A stretch of 64,000 bases of DNA from Pogona vitticeps (Eukaryota > Chordata > Lepidosauria > Squamata > Agamidae): contig NC_135786.1 of assembly GCF_051106095.1 (NCBI RefSeq), positions 212,324,501-212,388,500 of the forward strand. Direction: 5' to 3'. The notes beneath the pieces were generated by a model, which was not told where the DNA came from, searched no databases, and saw nothing but the letters and a program-made list of their open reading frames with translations. This document shows positions 22,003 to 34,064 of the stretch, one piece after another. The translations under genes and the position numbers were made by a program. Numbering within the stretch: position 1 is the first letter of the stretch; the number at the start of each line of letters is the position of its first letter.

Positions 22003-22205
22003 CCAAGGTTCCCTCTAACCTGTGCAGCTGCACGAGCACATGCGGCTCCGCTCCCTCCGTTCAGGGCTTCTCCTCCGTGCCCCCACAGTGATCGTTTCCA
22101 GCCCCTTTGGTTCTGGTTACAATGGAACCCCACACGGGGAGAGCAGAGTTGCATGTGCCAGGGAAGAGCCCCGGCCAGCAGGGCTGAAAATTAGAAGGAA
22201 TGTTG
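22003..22205. mobile_element. hAT-like MITE
   Basis: Starts CCAAGGTTCCCTCTAACCTG and ends ATTAGAAGGAATGTTGG, imperfect inverted ends of a GTTCCCTCTAA-type MITE. Interior is GC-rich (CTCCGCTCCCTCCG). A diverged relative is at 10555-10680. Confidence 0.6.
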
Positions 22206-22209
22206 GTCT

Positions 22210-23930
22210 CTTCTATGCTCCAGTTATATCTAATCATAGACTCTTCCTGAGGGGGAGGATGTGCATGCTAATACATATATTAATTCTGTATAGGAGCAAT
22301 CTTTGAATTGTGTAAATCTACATATTTTTGCTAAAGCATCTACCTGCCTCATGAAAATTAATCAATTGTCAGCAAAAATGAATTATTCATTCCCTTAAGG
22401 TGACTAAATTGTGGATATGGCAGCATTGGAAGGAAAAAAGCTCCTATTTATCAATGGACAGGGGGTCCTTATAAGTTCTCAGACCTCTAGATTTTTTAGT
22501 TACAACTCCCATCTTTTGCAACAAATGTGAGCATGTTAAATTTTAACACATCTGGAGGATACCAGGTTGAGGGAAGGTTGAGTCGAAAACTGGATAACTT
22601 AGTATTTAAACCAATTTTCGCTGAAATCCAGTCATTCCTACTAAAGATTTTACATGAATATTGCAGACACAATTGTAACTTTGTAAGCAACTGCATTTTA
22701 AAAGAGGCACTGAAACAACACAAACAGTTCACAGCTGGATAATACAGGCAGGGACACGTGCATGCATGCACAAATGTACATACACACCCTGATTCTTCTT
22801 CTGAATTTATTATATCAACAAAAAAACCCTGCAAGATAAGTACAGTTTTGACCCTCCAAATCAGGGATCAAAGAATTCCCACCTGTTAGAAACTTATCTC
22901 AAACACCCGAGCAAAGAGAACCTAGGAAAACCTTGAATCAAGTCCTTTCTAAAAACCTGAATCATGGCAGTAAAGGCTCACATTCCTGCCCTCTGCAACA
23001 ACAGGAACATTTCTTTTGGTTAAAGAATCCCTGCCCAGGGCGCCACATGAATTAGTCCATAGATGTTAACTCTGCCTACATTTCTTGGTCAAAATGCAGA
23101 TTGATCCTATGAGGAAATGTTGATATCTAATGCTACACAAGTCATAACACTACCCCCTCCATGGAAGAAGAATGTAAATATATGATTGACTATTGGTACG
23201 GTCACCTGTGGACAAGAGCACTAGCTATTGGAACAAGCCAAAGACTCTCAATCATGCAGTCAATATGGATTATTTTATTGAACATAGGTATTGACTTCAT
23301 TGCCTATATTAACAAGAAAGACAATAAAACTGTACCCCGACCATCACCTCACCATCACTTTGGAGATTATATATTGACGTGTGCTTCAGTCTAATGTAAG
23401 CATAGGCTCTCAGCAGAACATTTCAAGGGAAATCAGATTCATGCTCTTAATTATTTATTTGGTTTATCATCCCAGCAAAAATATGGAATTTTTAAACAAA
23501 AAAAAATCTAATGGTATTCAGTCATTTTCTCTTTGGGGTCTGTCTTGTCACAGCTTGCCCCTGGATAACTGTCTTGTTCTGTCAATTTGTTTTTCACCTC
23601 ATTAAGTGAGAACTGTGGTTTAAGAAATGCCTACTGTAAATCTATGAGTTCCAGTTATGTGGAGAATATTTGTGGTCAAAGAAACCTCGCCACTTCGGAA
23701 GGTCGCCAGTTGCTATGAGAAAATGGGCGGCAGGCAGGAGGGAACCAGTTAATTGTCCCTGCTCACCTAATTAACCACTTGATTCTGAATGACAACATAT
23801 TGCTATACTGTAGTTTAAACTAATGGGAATATGTTGCAAGATAATTGTGCCTAATCTTTGTATCTTTAACCAAAAGAACACTCACCCCTTTCAATGGAGG
23901 ATTGATTATTTAAAAAGTATGATGTATAAC
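22210..23930. other. CDH17 intron, nothing recognised
   Basis: AT-rich intron sequence. Small open frames (longest 112 codons, 22496-22834 minus) show no motif. Confidence 0.4.
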
Positions 23931-23934
23931 AAAG

Positions 23935-24035
23935 AGGCAAAACAACAGAGACCTGTGGCAGCATCAAGACTAACACATTTATTTGTTATAAGCTTTTGTG
24001 GTCTCTATGACTTCTTATACAGATCCTCGGGATGA
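23935..24035 (-). mobile_element. PLE-type 3' end
   Basis: The minus strand reads GACCACAAAAGCTTATAACA, then AATAAATGTGTTAGTC and TGCCACAGGTCTCTGTTGTT, the CGAAAGCT...AATAAA...TTAGTC...GCCACAGG layout also at the end of the GIY-YIG element at 56.08 kb. Confidence 0.6.
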
Positions 24036-24559
24036 GCAGATAGCAGCATCTGGCACCTTTGAGCAGTGCCTGCCAGGCCTCAAAGCCCTTGGGAAGTCTG
24101 CTCTGAGCCCTGCTAAAAAATACTCCAAGGATCCAGGCAGCTAGATTTAGCCACCTTTCCCTCAAAAGTGGCTAAATCCACAGTTGTCCAACCCAGCACT
24201 GCTTTCAAGAATTCAGGAAAATTAAAAAAGACGGCTAGAACAGTCATCCATTACCATTCTCAGACCTATCACTACAACCCACTGGTAAAAGAATAGGACC
24301 ACCAAAAGACATTTCACTCTAGATCCCTGCAAACATAGAGACTAAAAGCAGGAACCCGAACCCTGTATTTTTTTAAAATTACCATTTTTGATCATTAAAA
24401 GAAGGAGGACTCTGAGCATAGCATATCCCAACAGTTCAGTTGCTTGGAGTGCCTGGCTGCATGAGTGAGTGACTTAGAGGATCAGGATGAGAGGCTCACC
24501 TTCAAATTTGGGAGGTTTCACCCCATGCCCATCATGAGTTGTCAGTTCTTAGCTGTGGA

Positions 24560-24770
24560 GCTATGAGCCAGAAACTCAAATGTCCACTGTGCCTCTTGGA
24601 AGAGGGGGCCAACTGTGGTCACTCAGAGCATGAATGGCTATGTGGCCTTAAGCAAGCTACAGGGTTCCCGATAAACCACTTCTAAGTACTTTACAACTAG
24701 GAGGCCCAGAGAGTGAAGGGTTACCATGAGTCTGAATCCACTTCACGGCACTTAATTATTTAAATGTTCC
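24560..24770 (+). mobile_element. Old tRNA-type SINE remnant
   Basis: GTGGAGCTATGAGCCAGAAA, CACTGTGCCTCTTGGAAGAG, AAACCACTTCTAAGTACTTT and GTTACCATGAGTCTGAATCC follow the layout of the SINEs at 55.78 and 63.14 kb, strongly diverged. Confidence 0.45.
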
Positions 24771-24779
24771 TCTCTCAAA

Positions 24780-26018
24780 TGTTGGAGAGTACACAAATAC
24801 TCCACGCAAATAGCACAGACAATAAACATTGATTTTTTCATATTGTCACTCCCTGAATCCCACGAGCTGTATCACTTCTGCCTGTGGGATCTGGGGAAGT
24901 GAGGTCCTCAAAACCAAATGTTTCCTGTCTCTGACAAGTAATCAACATGTCCTGTCCCCTCACAACCACACATTACTACTGTTAGAACAATCATTCTCAT
25001 GAACCCTATTTTCATGTGTGGAATCTGATAGCTTTGTTGCTGTTTCCCACATCCACCCACTGTCCAAATATGTAGACCAGCATGAGAAAATTGGAAACAC
25101 ACCGTCTCAAGAAATGTTTTAAAGCAATGAAGAAAACATTTACAAGATGGCGATGTAATGCTCTACCGTGTTAGTTTAAAAAAAAAAAACACAAGGCATT
25201 CCCAGGTGGCTTTGCATCCAAAGATTCCTACATTATCTATTTCTAAGAACATAGAATTAAATTGTTTTTTCAGGAAGAATAATAACAACATCGTTCAGGA
25301 ACAGAAGAACAATGTATTAATCATAACTCACTATCATCTCACAAGTAACACTGAATAGATTTCAAGGCAGGGCAGATGGCAGCCATGTTAGTGTTTAGTC
25401 TGTTGTTGCTGCTAAAGCCACAAGGCATCTTGTGTGGCATCCTGAAGGCTAATACCATTTTGTTTGGCATCAGCTTTTGTCGGCTGCAGCCCACTTTGGC
25501 ACTAGTTATTTTTATCCAATGTACAGTGTGCATAATAATAATTTGCCCAGGACAAAATACATTACTCTGAGCAGCAGACATTGTTTCTCGAGTGCTGGGA
25601 AAGTTGATATCTTTACAAAAGAAGGGAAGGTATGTGAGCTACGCACAGTGTGAGAAATGAGAGTTGCGGGTTTACATTCTAAGGCATAAAAATGTTTGTG
25701 CAAAAAGGCTGAGAAATTTCTAGGCACTCATAAACTCAAGCAAAGGGCACTATCTCAAATCCATCTACTACTGTGGGAAAATGAATGGATTTTCCTGCCG
25801 TGATCCTAAGGATTACAGCTGATTAGAAGCAGTATAAATAAAACTAAACAGAGCATGCAACAAAATCCTCTTCCTATCCTAATCATAAGAGCCACTATCA
25901 TATATGAAAAAATAAAGGATCTTTCTCCAACCTGAGCAGATGTGACGGACTGAAACATAAAGTATCTGTTTTCTAGCATTTAAATTTTCAGAGGGTGGTT
26001 TTGAATGTCACATGAAAA
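24780..26018. other. CDH17 intron, nothing recognised
   Basis: Open frames at 25339-25581 and 25376-25570 are short and overlap on opposite strands. No domain or splice context. Confidence 0.35.
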
Positions 26019-26019
26019 T

Positions 26020-26075
26020 AACAAAGAATACTGTGGCATTTCAAATACTGTACTAACAAAGTTTTATTTGATGAG
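26020..26075 (-). mobile_element. Short PLE-type tail
   Basis: The minus strand reads GCTCATCAAATAAAACTTTG, TTAGTACAGTATTTGAAATG and CCACAGTATTC, the AATAAA...TTAG...GCCACAG ending seen at 23.9 and 56.9 kb. Confidence 0.45.
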
Positions 26076-26730
26076 CAATGTTGTGGTTTGTATCAGATAC
26101 AAGGAGGAGAACCAGGTGGCATTATAGTGAGCTCAGCTGCCATCAGTCAGAGGAGGTGACTCTGATTTTGCAGAGGGAACAATGAACTGTGTTCCAGGTT
26201 TTATCCAAACTTTACAGAAGCTATCAAACTGTTGAACCCCATCTGCAAAAAACTGTAGAATTGGAACTCTGAAGTTTTTTAAAGTCTGGGCTAAAACCAG
26301 GAGAAAATTCATCACCTCTGCATGGTTGGAATCATCAGCCTTCCCTGGCGTAATTTTCCCCCCTCCCTTAGTAGACATGTATGCACATGCTCACATGGAA
26401 GGTTGATGGTGGGAAGAAAGGACAGAAAGAGCATAAGGACAAATATTAATAGTTATCATAACAGTGGCCATTAACAAAGAGTAGTTGGGAAGTGAGCAGG
26501 ACACTTGGTGAAGATAAATAGATTCATACACAAATGATAATGAAAAGCTTTTGTTCAATATAAGAAATAGAGTGAAGCCTCATGCTAAACTCTGGTGTAT
26601 ACAGGAGTATAATTAGAAGAGTGAAAGGGAAGGGAATTTTTTAAAAATTTTGAATAATTGCTTACAATTGAAATACAACAATATTTAAAGGTTTTTAAGC
26701 TTGAGGACAAATTAAAACTTCGTGGCTTAC

Positions 26731-26807
26731 CTGGTGAAGTGCAAGAAGACACAGTAAATGAGGTCCGTATGGCTTAAACATCTTGACCAAGCCTCCTACT
26801 CTGATTC
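26731..26807 (-). CDS. CDH17: CDH17 exon with start codon and signal peptide
   Basis: On the minus strand ATG is at 26781-26779 and is followed by 17 codons reading MFKPYGPHLLCLLALHQ, then a GTAAGC donor (phase 0). It joins the next exon as ...LHQ-VLCQDVDK, giving a hydrophobic signal core (LLCLLAL). The human protein begins in a similar way (MILQAHLHSLCLLML). The context around the ATG has A at -3. The upstream border is inferred: a TAG acceptor at 26810-26808 would leave 26 nt of 5' UTR. The exon lies 11.4 kb upstream of the next one. An untranslated first exon and the promoter, expected further right, were not found. Confidence 0.8.
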
Positions 26808-27339
26808 CTATAAACATCCACAGTAAAAATTTGAGGAGAGATCTGGTGGTGCCTTCAATGCTGATTCAAATGTTCAGGTAAGCAGATTATTCAGTCCTCC
26901 GTTAGTTCCTCTTCCAACTTTCCTCACATGAATATGTCACTCTCTCTGTCTCTTTTTTAAATTAATAAAGATTTCTAAGTCCAGATGGCCTGAGGGAAGA
27001 AGACAGTGGTCAAAAACCATCTGGTCACTCCTCAGGAGGAGAAGCTACTCAACAGCTATAGACCAAAGACTTTCCCTTTTTTTCCCCCATTTCACCCAAC
27101 AAATAAATGGGATTTGAATGTTCCCCTTCCATAATGGAAAATGATTCCCGCTCCTTGAAGAAATGCTTTCCCCTCTGATGGAGAGACTGCTTGGATCCAA
27201 TACAACATTCTAGTCCTCATTTCCAGTTAAGATAAGGAACTGGCATGAGACTAGTCTTGATGCTGAGGGAAAGATGAGTTGCAGGAAGTGAAATGATTGA
27301 TATTTCCAGGGGCAAATAGAAAAATGGATCCTGAAGGAG

Positions 27340-27490
27340 AGGAATATAAGAACATAAGAAGAGCCCTGCTGGATCAGGCCAAGGGCCCATCTAGTCCAGC
27401 TTCCTATATCTCCCAGTGGCCCCACCAGATGCCTCTGGGAGTACACGAGACAACTAGATACCTGTCTCCTGATATCACTCAGGAGCTGTG
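27340..27490 (+). repeat. Widespread amniote interspersed repeat
   Basis: ATAAGAACATAAGAAGAGCC, CTGCTGGATCAGGCCAAGGG and CCCATCTAGTCCAGCTTCC form a repeat seen in many reptile genomes, likely LINE-derived. The family name is not certain to me. Confidence 0.55.
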
Positions 27491-27494
27491 AAGG

Positions 27495-28415
27495 AGATTT
27501 TTTGTTGCAGTAATAAGAGGATTCAAAATGGAAGTGGAGGGAAGGACTTCCGATTCACTGTGCGGGGAATATGATTGCAAGTGAAGTAATAAATCCTCAG
27601 TGCAGTAGTGCTTCATCCCCAGTATATGGACCCATGCTTTTTCTATCGCTTCTTTCATCTATTCACTAGGAAGATCTTCCTTCAGTCTACTATGGCTTAA
27701 CCACAGCAATGTCGAATATAATTGCACCAGCAGCAGGTTCAAATGTGGGATTTGATTTTGGATTTCATAAAAGCAAATGCTGAAAAACACCTACCCACAA
27801 ACTGGCTTAAAAACTTTGAGCAATATAACAAGCAAGGAAGAATATATTCTACAAATCACACCGACAGACGAATTAAAAGAACGTCAATGCAGTATTAACA
27901 TCATCTAAAGAAACTGTGTTGGAAGAAACATCTCTTACCTGTAATACAAAACACTCAGATTGCTTTTAAATGTATTTCCAACACCTGCCCAAGCTGTTGG
28001 TGTCTCACCTGTGTCTCTTAGTACCCTTGGCAGGTCCTCAGAAACTCTGTAGTCTATGAGGCAGGCGTTCATCAAACATTAACTTTGTACATTGACAAGT
28101 CTCAATCTTTAACTGCCAGGTGTGGCTTGAAAGAGCAACCAAAGCAATAAAATATAAAGAAGCAGTTTCAGGAGAATTTTCTGCCCCACAAGATATCCTG
28201 TTCTCTATCCACCCTTTCACTTACACGTGGCATCCAGAATGCTTCATTTTTGAATTGCCAGAAACCAATACTAAAGCTACTTCAGAGATTGTACCTTCAA
28301 GCAATGATTATAACAAATGTAAACAAGCAATCTTCTTTCTGTGGGTTCAGTCATATCACTACTATGGATATAATAATGGTGGCCAATCAACTTTCTCTCA
28401 GTCCTGGTGCCACTG
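27495..28415. other. Upstream of the CDH17 start exon, nothing recognised
   Basis: The untranslated first exon and promoter of CDH17 may lie here or further right. No clear TATA or CpG signal was found. Confidence 0.3.
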
Positions 28416-28419
28416 CAGG

Positions 28420-28680
28420 CATACTTGATGGGACGGACCTTCTTAGTAGCCACTCCCAAGGTCTGGAAATCCCTGCCAAGTGAGGCTGGATTTATTCCCT
28501 CTCTATTGTCTTTTGGATTTTTAATATATTTTTCTATGATATCTTTTAATTACAGGTTGGTTTTAATATGATTTTAATGCATATTTCGTTATTGTTAGCC
28601 TCCTTGAGCCAACTTCCTCGAGTGCTTTCTTTTGCAGTAATATAAAAAGGAATGTTAAATACATATTAAAATAGAACTCA
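28420..28680 (+). mobile_element. L2-like LINE 3' end
   Basis: CCTTCTTAGTAGCCACTCCC, AAGGTCTGGAAATCCCTGCC (the APRLWNSLP-type coding end), then GTTAGCCTCCTTGAGCC and ATATAAAAAGG. Diverged. Confidence 0.5.
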
Positions 28681-28856
28681 ACAATAAAAAATGTTTGTGT
28701 GACAATGACTTGTCTATGATTAGGTTAACATAACTTGTGACTAAAGCCATTTTCAGAAAACTGTCCACCAGTAAAAGTAAAGGTTTACTTAATGTTATGC
28801 ACTGTTATATTATTTTTCTCTGTGTTTGATTATTTGATGTCTTTTGTTTATTATAT

Positions 28857-30233
28857 GGAAAACTCAACAGTGGCCAGAGGACTGGAAAAGATCAGTGTAC
28901 ATACCAATCCCCAAGAAGGGCAGTGCCAAAGAATGCTCCAACTACCGTACAATTGCACTCATTTCCCACGCTAGCAAGGTTATGCTCAAATCCTCCAAGG
29001 TAGGCTTCAGCAGTATGTGGACCGAGAACACCCAGAAGTACAAGCTGGATTCCGAAGGGGCAGAGGAACTAGAGACCAAATTGCAAACATGCGCTGGATT
29101 ATAGAGAAAGCCAGAGAATTCCAGAAAAACATCTACTTCTGCTTCATTGACTATGCAAAAGCCTTTGACTGTGTGAACCACAGCAAACTATGGCAAGTCC
29201 TTAAAGAAATGGGAGTGCCTCAACACCTTATCTATCTCCTGAGAAACCTATACGTGGGACAAGAAGCAACAGTTAGAACTGGATAGGGAACAACGGATTG
29301 GTTCAAAATTGGGAAAGGAGTACAACAAGGCTGTATATTGTCCCCCGGCCTATTTAACTTATATGCAGAATACATCATGCAGAAGGCTGGACTGGAGGAA
29401 TCCCAAGCCAGAATTAAGATTGCCGGAAGAAATATCAACAACCTCCGATATGCAGATGATACCATTCTGATGGCAGAAAGTGAGGAGGAATTAAAGAACC
29501 TTGTAATGAGGGTGAAAGAGGAGAGTGCAAAAAACAGCCTGAAACTCAACATCAAAAAAACTAAGATCATGGCCACTGGTCCCATCACCTCCTGGGAAAT
29601 AGAAGGGGAAGATATGGAGGCAGTGACAGATTTTACTTTCTTGGGCTCCATGATCACCGCAGATAGAGACAGCAGCCACGAAATTAAAAGACGGCTGCTT
29701 CTTGGGAGGAAAGCGATGACAAACCTCAACAGCATCTTAAAAAGCAGAGACATCACCTTGCCAACAAAAGTCCGAATAGTCAAAGCTATGTTTTTTCCTG
29801 TTGTGATGTATGTAAGTGAGAGCTGGACCATAAAGAAAGTAGACCGCCGAAGAATTGATGCCTTTGAATTGTGGTGCTGGAGGAGGCTCTTGAGAGTCCC
29901 CTGGACTGCAAGGAGAACAAACCTATCAATTCTAAAGGAAATCAACCCTGAGTGCTCACTGGAAGGACAGATCCTGAAGCTGAGGCTCCAGTACTTTGGC
30001 CATCTCATGAGAAAAGAAGACTCATTGGAAAAGACCTTGATGTTAGGAAAGTGTGACGGCAAGAGGAGAAGGGGATGACAGAGGATGAGATGGCTGGACA
30101 GTGTATGCGAAGCAACCAACATGAAATTGACAGAACTCTGGGAAGCAGTGGAAGATAGGAGGGCCTGGCGTGCTCTGGTCCATGGGGTCACGAAGAGTCG
30201 GACATGACTAAACGACTAAACGAACGAACGAAC
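28857..30233 (+). mobile_element. BovB (RTE) LINE, 5'-truncated, 1.38 kb
   Basis: Encodes the C-terminal half of a BovB reverse transcriptase: WPEDWKRSVYIPIPKKGSAK, FRRGRGTRDQIANMRWIIEK, FCFIDYAKAFDCVNHSKLWQ, LRYADDTILMAESEEELKNL, WCWRRLLRVPWTARRTN and LRLQYFGHLMRKEDSLEKTL, ending GGTCACGAAGAGTCGGACAT. The frame is shifted near 29.0 kb and has an in-frame TAG at 29284, so it is dead but young-looking. GTTTATTATAT (28846-28856 and 30234-30244) is a target duplication. It sits inside an older LINE tail. Confidence 0.92.
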
Positions 30234-30244
30234 GTTTATTATAT

Positions 30245-30312
30245 ATATTTCATTAATCGTTTCTTTTGATGTAAATTGCCCAGAGTAGTGCCCAGCACTA
30301 ATCGGGTGGTAT

Positions 30313-30358
<46 letters not shown>
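30245..30358 (+). repeat. Host LINE tail and (AATC)n microsatellite
   Basis: TTAATCGTTTCTTTTGATGT, AAATTGCCCAGAGTAGTGCC and GGGTGGTATAATC finish the LINE tail interrupted by the BovB copy. (AATC)n follows at about 30312-30358. Confidence 0.7.
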
Positions 30359-30469
30359 GTTAAGTAAGTAAGTACTTGCCCTGATTAGCCATATCACTAT
30401 AGTAGCAAAGATATGTTCAGCAGTATCCTGAAAGGGGGGCTATTGATATGGCATTGTCATGATGTGCCA

Positions 30470-31235
30470 TAGGATGGTTTCCAAATTATAGTGATGCAGT
30501 TAATTAATGATTTAGAGAGATTGGGAGAATGGGCAGCAAAATGGCAAATGTGTTTCAATATAAGAAAATGTAAAGTAATGCACATTGTGGAGAAAAATCA
30601 AAACTTTTTTTATCAGCTAATGCGTGAGAGATCAAGAAAAAGATCTTGGTGTGCTGGTGGACAGCTCAATGAAAGGGTCAACCCAGTGTGCGGCGATAGT
30701 GAAGAAGGCCCATTCCATGCCAAGTATCATTTAAAAGGGAATTGAAAATAAAACAGCCAACATTATAATGCCATTGTACAAAACAATGGCAAGGCCACAC
30801 CTGGAGTATTTTGTACAGTTCTGCTCACCGCACCTCAAAAAAAGACAGTGGAACTGGAAAAGGTGCAGAAGAGCGCAACTAAAATGATGACAGGGCTGGG
30901 GCACCTCACTTGTAAGGAAAGGCTACAGTGTTTGGGGCTATTTAGTCTAGAGAAAAGGTGTCTGAGGGGGCATATAATTGAGACGTATAAAATTATGCAG
31001 GGGATGGATCAAGTAGATAGAGGGAAGCTCTTTTTCCTCTCGCGCAATACCAGAACCAGGGGACATCCACTCCAATTGAGTGTTGGGAAAGTGAGAACAG
31101 ACAAAAGAAACTATTTCTTGACCTAGCGTGTTATTAGTCTGCGGAACTCCTTGCCACAGGATGTGGTGATGGCATTTGAAATGCCTTTGAAAGGGGATTG
31201 GACAGATTTCTGGAGGAACAGTTCATCATAGGTAG
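30470..31235 (+). mobile_element. CR1-like LINE, RT C-terminal part
   Basis: Encodes, in broken frames, LINDLERLGEWAAKWQMCFN, IRKCKVMHI, ARPHLEYFVQFCSPHLKK, MELEKVQKSATKMMTGLGHL, TCKERLQCLGLFSLEKRCLR, NTRTRGHPLQLS and LPQDVVMAFEMPLKG-like text. This is the C-terminal RT region of Jockey-superfamily (CR1-type) LINEs. Several frame breaks; inactive. Confidence 0.75.
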
Positions 31236-31239
31236 AAAC

Positions 31240-33870
31240 AAAGAGCACTGCATTCCACATGACCAATATCTGCTTGTAATTCTGTAAACTCACAAGCAAA
31301 TCCTATTAAGCAGAACTCCCTGGTACTTTTATCCCTGAAGGGTTTGCCCATTCTATTTCTTCAGCAGGGATTGGAAATATTACGTTTTTGGACTGCAGCT
31401 CCCAGAATTCACATCAGCCGGAGGATTCTGCAAATTATAGTCTCAAAATCTTTCTAGTTTGTGGCTGAGGGATTAGTGATAAATGGTCTATTCCTTGATC
31501 AAATTGTTACATTACTGTGTACAGTAAAATTTGCATTGTCCCTGAAGCATTGTTAAGTCTTTACAGTGATCCTCTTCCTTTAATTAAAATTGTTGGGTTG
31601 TGCAGTTTCTTCCTGTTGATCACCAAACAGTCTTTCCACCACTGTCTTGACAGTTTCAGCTCTTGCAGGATTTCATTATCAATTTGGTCTCAGCTGTTAA
31701 CTTTTCCCATCTTTTAAAAAGAGATGAATACATTACATTCTTTCACTTGTTCTTTGTCTCTGTCGGCAAAATGCCTCAAGAACATAGCATGGGAGTTCAT
31801 GTGGTCTGAAGATATAAAGACTTAGCACACATGCACATGTTTGTACACCCATGCGAAGAGAAGTTTCAGCAGGGACGTAGATTTCTAACATATTTTCAAT
31901 GGGTTTCAAACATTTCCTGAAAATATGCAGTTTTCTGAATCATAGCATTTAAAACACTATGCGCTACGGGCACAAAATATGCTAACCCTCATTGTGGCCA
32001 ACAAACAGAAAAGGGATGGAACTTTTATCTATGTCTTATGAAGTAAATTTGGCTGAGAGAAAGTGGCCAGCTGTGGTCATCCATTAAACTGGGATTTGCC
32101 ACACTGGTGTCCTTGGAGAACTAATCCCATAAAACCTTGGTCACTGGCCATGCTGACTGGGGATTATGGGAGTGATTTCAGGCTTCCTGAATGTGTTGCA
32201 ACTTTGCAGCTTGCTTTAATGTGTGCACCACTGAAGTTGGTCAGGGACCTCAGGGTCCTCAGGGTCAGATCAACTGTCCATGAAGTTTTTAATCCTTCAC
32301 AGAAATGAAGCAAGTGTATGGGATAAATATTAGAGGGTTCCAAAATATTTTAAATTTCAGAAATTATCAGTGTAGTGGGAGTCACTTGGCAGTTAAATCA
32401 CCTCTCTCTGTCAGTTTCTCTGTTTATTTCACACACTCCGGCATCCCCCGTCCCCCACAGTGATTGAGGGAAAATGTCTGAGCAGTATGAGGTTGAAAGC
32501 TTGAGTAAGATTTTCCATATACGTACAACTTTTCCTGTACTTCAGTTGCTTGTAATTTCCTCTACCTACCAATTTTTTGGATATTGATGTTATTGATGTT
32601 TTGGCCCCTCATCATCTTGCATCATATGATGTCCCCTTCACTATTAATTTTATTCATTTCCCCTATTAGGTTTTTTCACCTTGCATCACACCTCTGCCAC
32701 TTTAGCACACAGTGGACAAAATATCTCCAAAGCGACAACCTCCTCTGCTTCACACAATTTTAAAGGGGAATATTTTATTTACATTTGTGAATTGGAGTGC
32801 TTCCATCCACGGAATACAGTTCCTAGATGCAGTTTTGCTGATCTGAAATTAATTTTCTTCATGGGTTGGATCCTTGTAAGAAATGGCAGTTAGATAGAGT
32901 TTCTTTGTTTTGGAGTAGGTTATGATGTAATGGAATGTTTTAGAAACCCGATCTGGAATAAATTAATCATGTTGTTGCAGCATTCCATTTTTATATACTG
33001 TAACGTCAAATTGATATTAATAGTTTGTGCTCTGTACTGAAAATGCATAGAACAGTCTGCACAGTACATGAAAATAATGGATCTGGATCTGGATGTAGGT
33101 GTATGCAACAGGACTTACAAAAACAGACTTTGCTGCTACCTCTCCACACTCAACCCATGCAACTGTTTGAAAATGCAGCAGAGGATCTCATGGGCCTTGC
33201 TAAATTGAGTGGGCTTGGGTGTGGAGGGAGTGGGCATCCTTAGAAACTGGGTGGAGACACCTTTCATGGACAGTCTTTCCATCCTGCATCTAACCCAGTG
33301 TCATTGCTTCCTGTTAGCAGAGGTGGTCCAAGCATTAGGCAGATTGAGCCACACGGCAGAAACAGAAGTTAGAGACAGTCCATAAAAGAAAATGAATATT
33401 CTTATGGCCTGAGTGTGCAGGAGTGTCACTGAGGGACTTTCTGTCACTTTGTATAATTTGCACATAAGATTTGTTATGAGATTCCTTTCAAATCTGGTTT
33501 TTCCAAAGAGCAAATACTGCCTCTTTCTTGTTAGCGGAACTCATTACTGCAGTACCTCAGAAACAAACACATATCCATTGTCTATTAGCCCACAGCAACT
33601 TAGCTTTAGATGGTTATTCTACCTATTGTCAGAGTGTTTATGTAATCAACAATCTGAAGGTTCATTACCAGTATCAATAATGCATTCATCATATTCTGTA
33701 CCCCATTTGACTGGCTTCATACAACCATACACTCTGTACATAAAATGGTGGCTTAAATATTGTACTTTACACCTAGCATCCTATTGCTATATCTAAGCTA
33801 GAACAGTCTATTAAGTCAATTATTAATAGCTTCAGTTCATCTACTCTTAGTTGGAACTAGTAATAAGATA
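31240..33870. other. CDH17-GEM spacer, mostly unrecognised
   Basis: A MITE fold-back scrap lies at 31375-31445 (TTGGACTGCAGCTCCCAGAA). The rest is AT-rich with no motif-bearing open frame. Confidence 0.4.
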
Positions 33871-33952
33871 CTGGTCCATGTGTATAAAAAAGAAATCCAC
33901 AAAAGCTCATGCTATATTAATTTAAGCTATCACTACCTTAACATTGAAGACG

Positions 33953-34033
33953 GGGGGGGGGGGGGGCTGGTGTGCTCTGGTCGATGGGGTCATGAAGAGT
34001 CGGACAAGACTTAATGACTAAACAACAACATTG
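33953..34033 (+). mobile_element. BovB/Sauria-type tail after a G-run
   Basis: A G-run (33952-33966) leads into TGCTCTGGTCGATGGGGTCA, TGAAGAGTCGGACAAGACTT and AACAACAACA, the BovB 3' end. Confidence 0.65.
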
Positions 34034-34064
34034 ATATGTTGGTCATAAAGGTACAAAAGACTTC

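Larger units (their letters stand above)
816..26781 (-). other. CDH17: CDH17 (LI-cadherin) gene, 5' half: start codon to EC4
   Basis: Ten coding exons chain in order on the minus strand: 26731-26781, 15230-15331, 14877-15011, 12247-12385, 9667-9825, 6719-6918, 5483-5617, 4401-4554, 3289-3504 and 816-892. All borders are GT-AG and every phase matches, giving 1368 nt or 456 codons. The product is a seven-repeat cadherin of the LI/KSP type, a calcium-dependent cell-cell adhesion protein of intestinal epithelium in mammals. The window holds the signal peptide and repeats EC1 to EC4; EC5-7, the membrane span and the short tail lie past the left edge. Residues follow human CDH17 closely as I recall it, for example VRQNSRPG, NVIDINDQIPIFEKSD and VTQPLDRE. 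The neighbour GEM in the same orientation supports CDH17 over its paralogue CDH16. CDH17 identity is inferred from remembered sequence and synteny. Confidence 0.93.

Noticed and set aside
816-26781. CDH16 (KSP-cadherin) rather than CDH17
   Set aside because: Blocks such as NVIDINDQIPIFEKSD, VRQNSRPG and ENSTEPHPI match CDH17, and GEM rather than RRAD is next door.
29232-30191. 319-codon open frame on the minus strand, the longest in the window
   Set aside because: It is the antisense of the BovB reverse transcriptase; the plus strand carries the conserved protein motifs.
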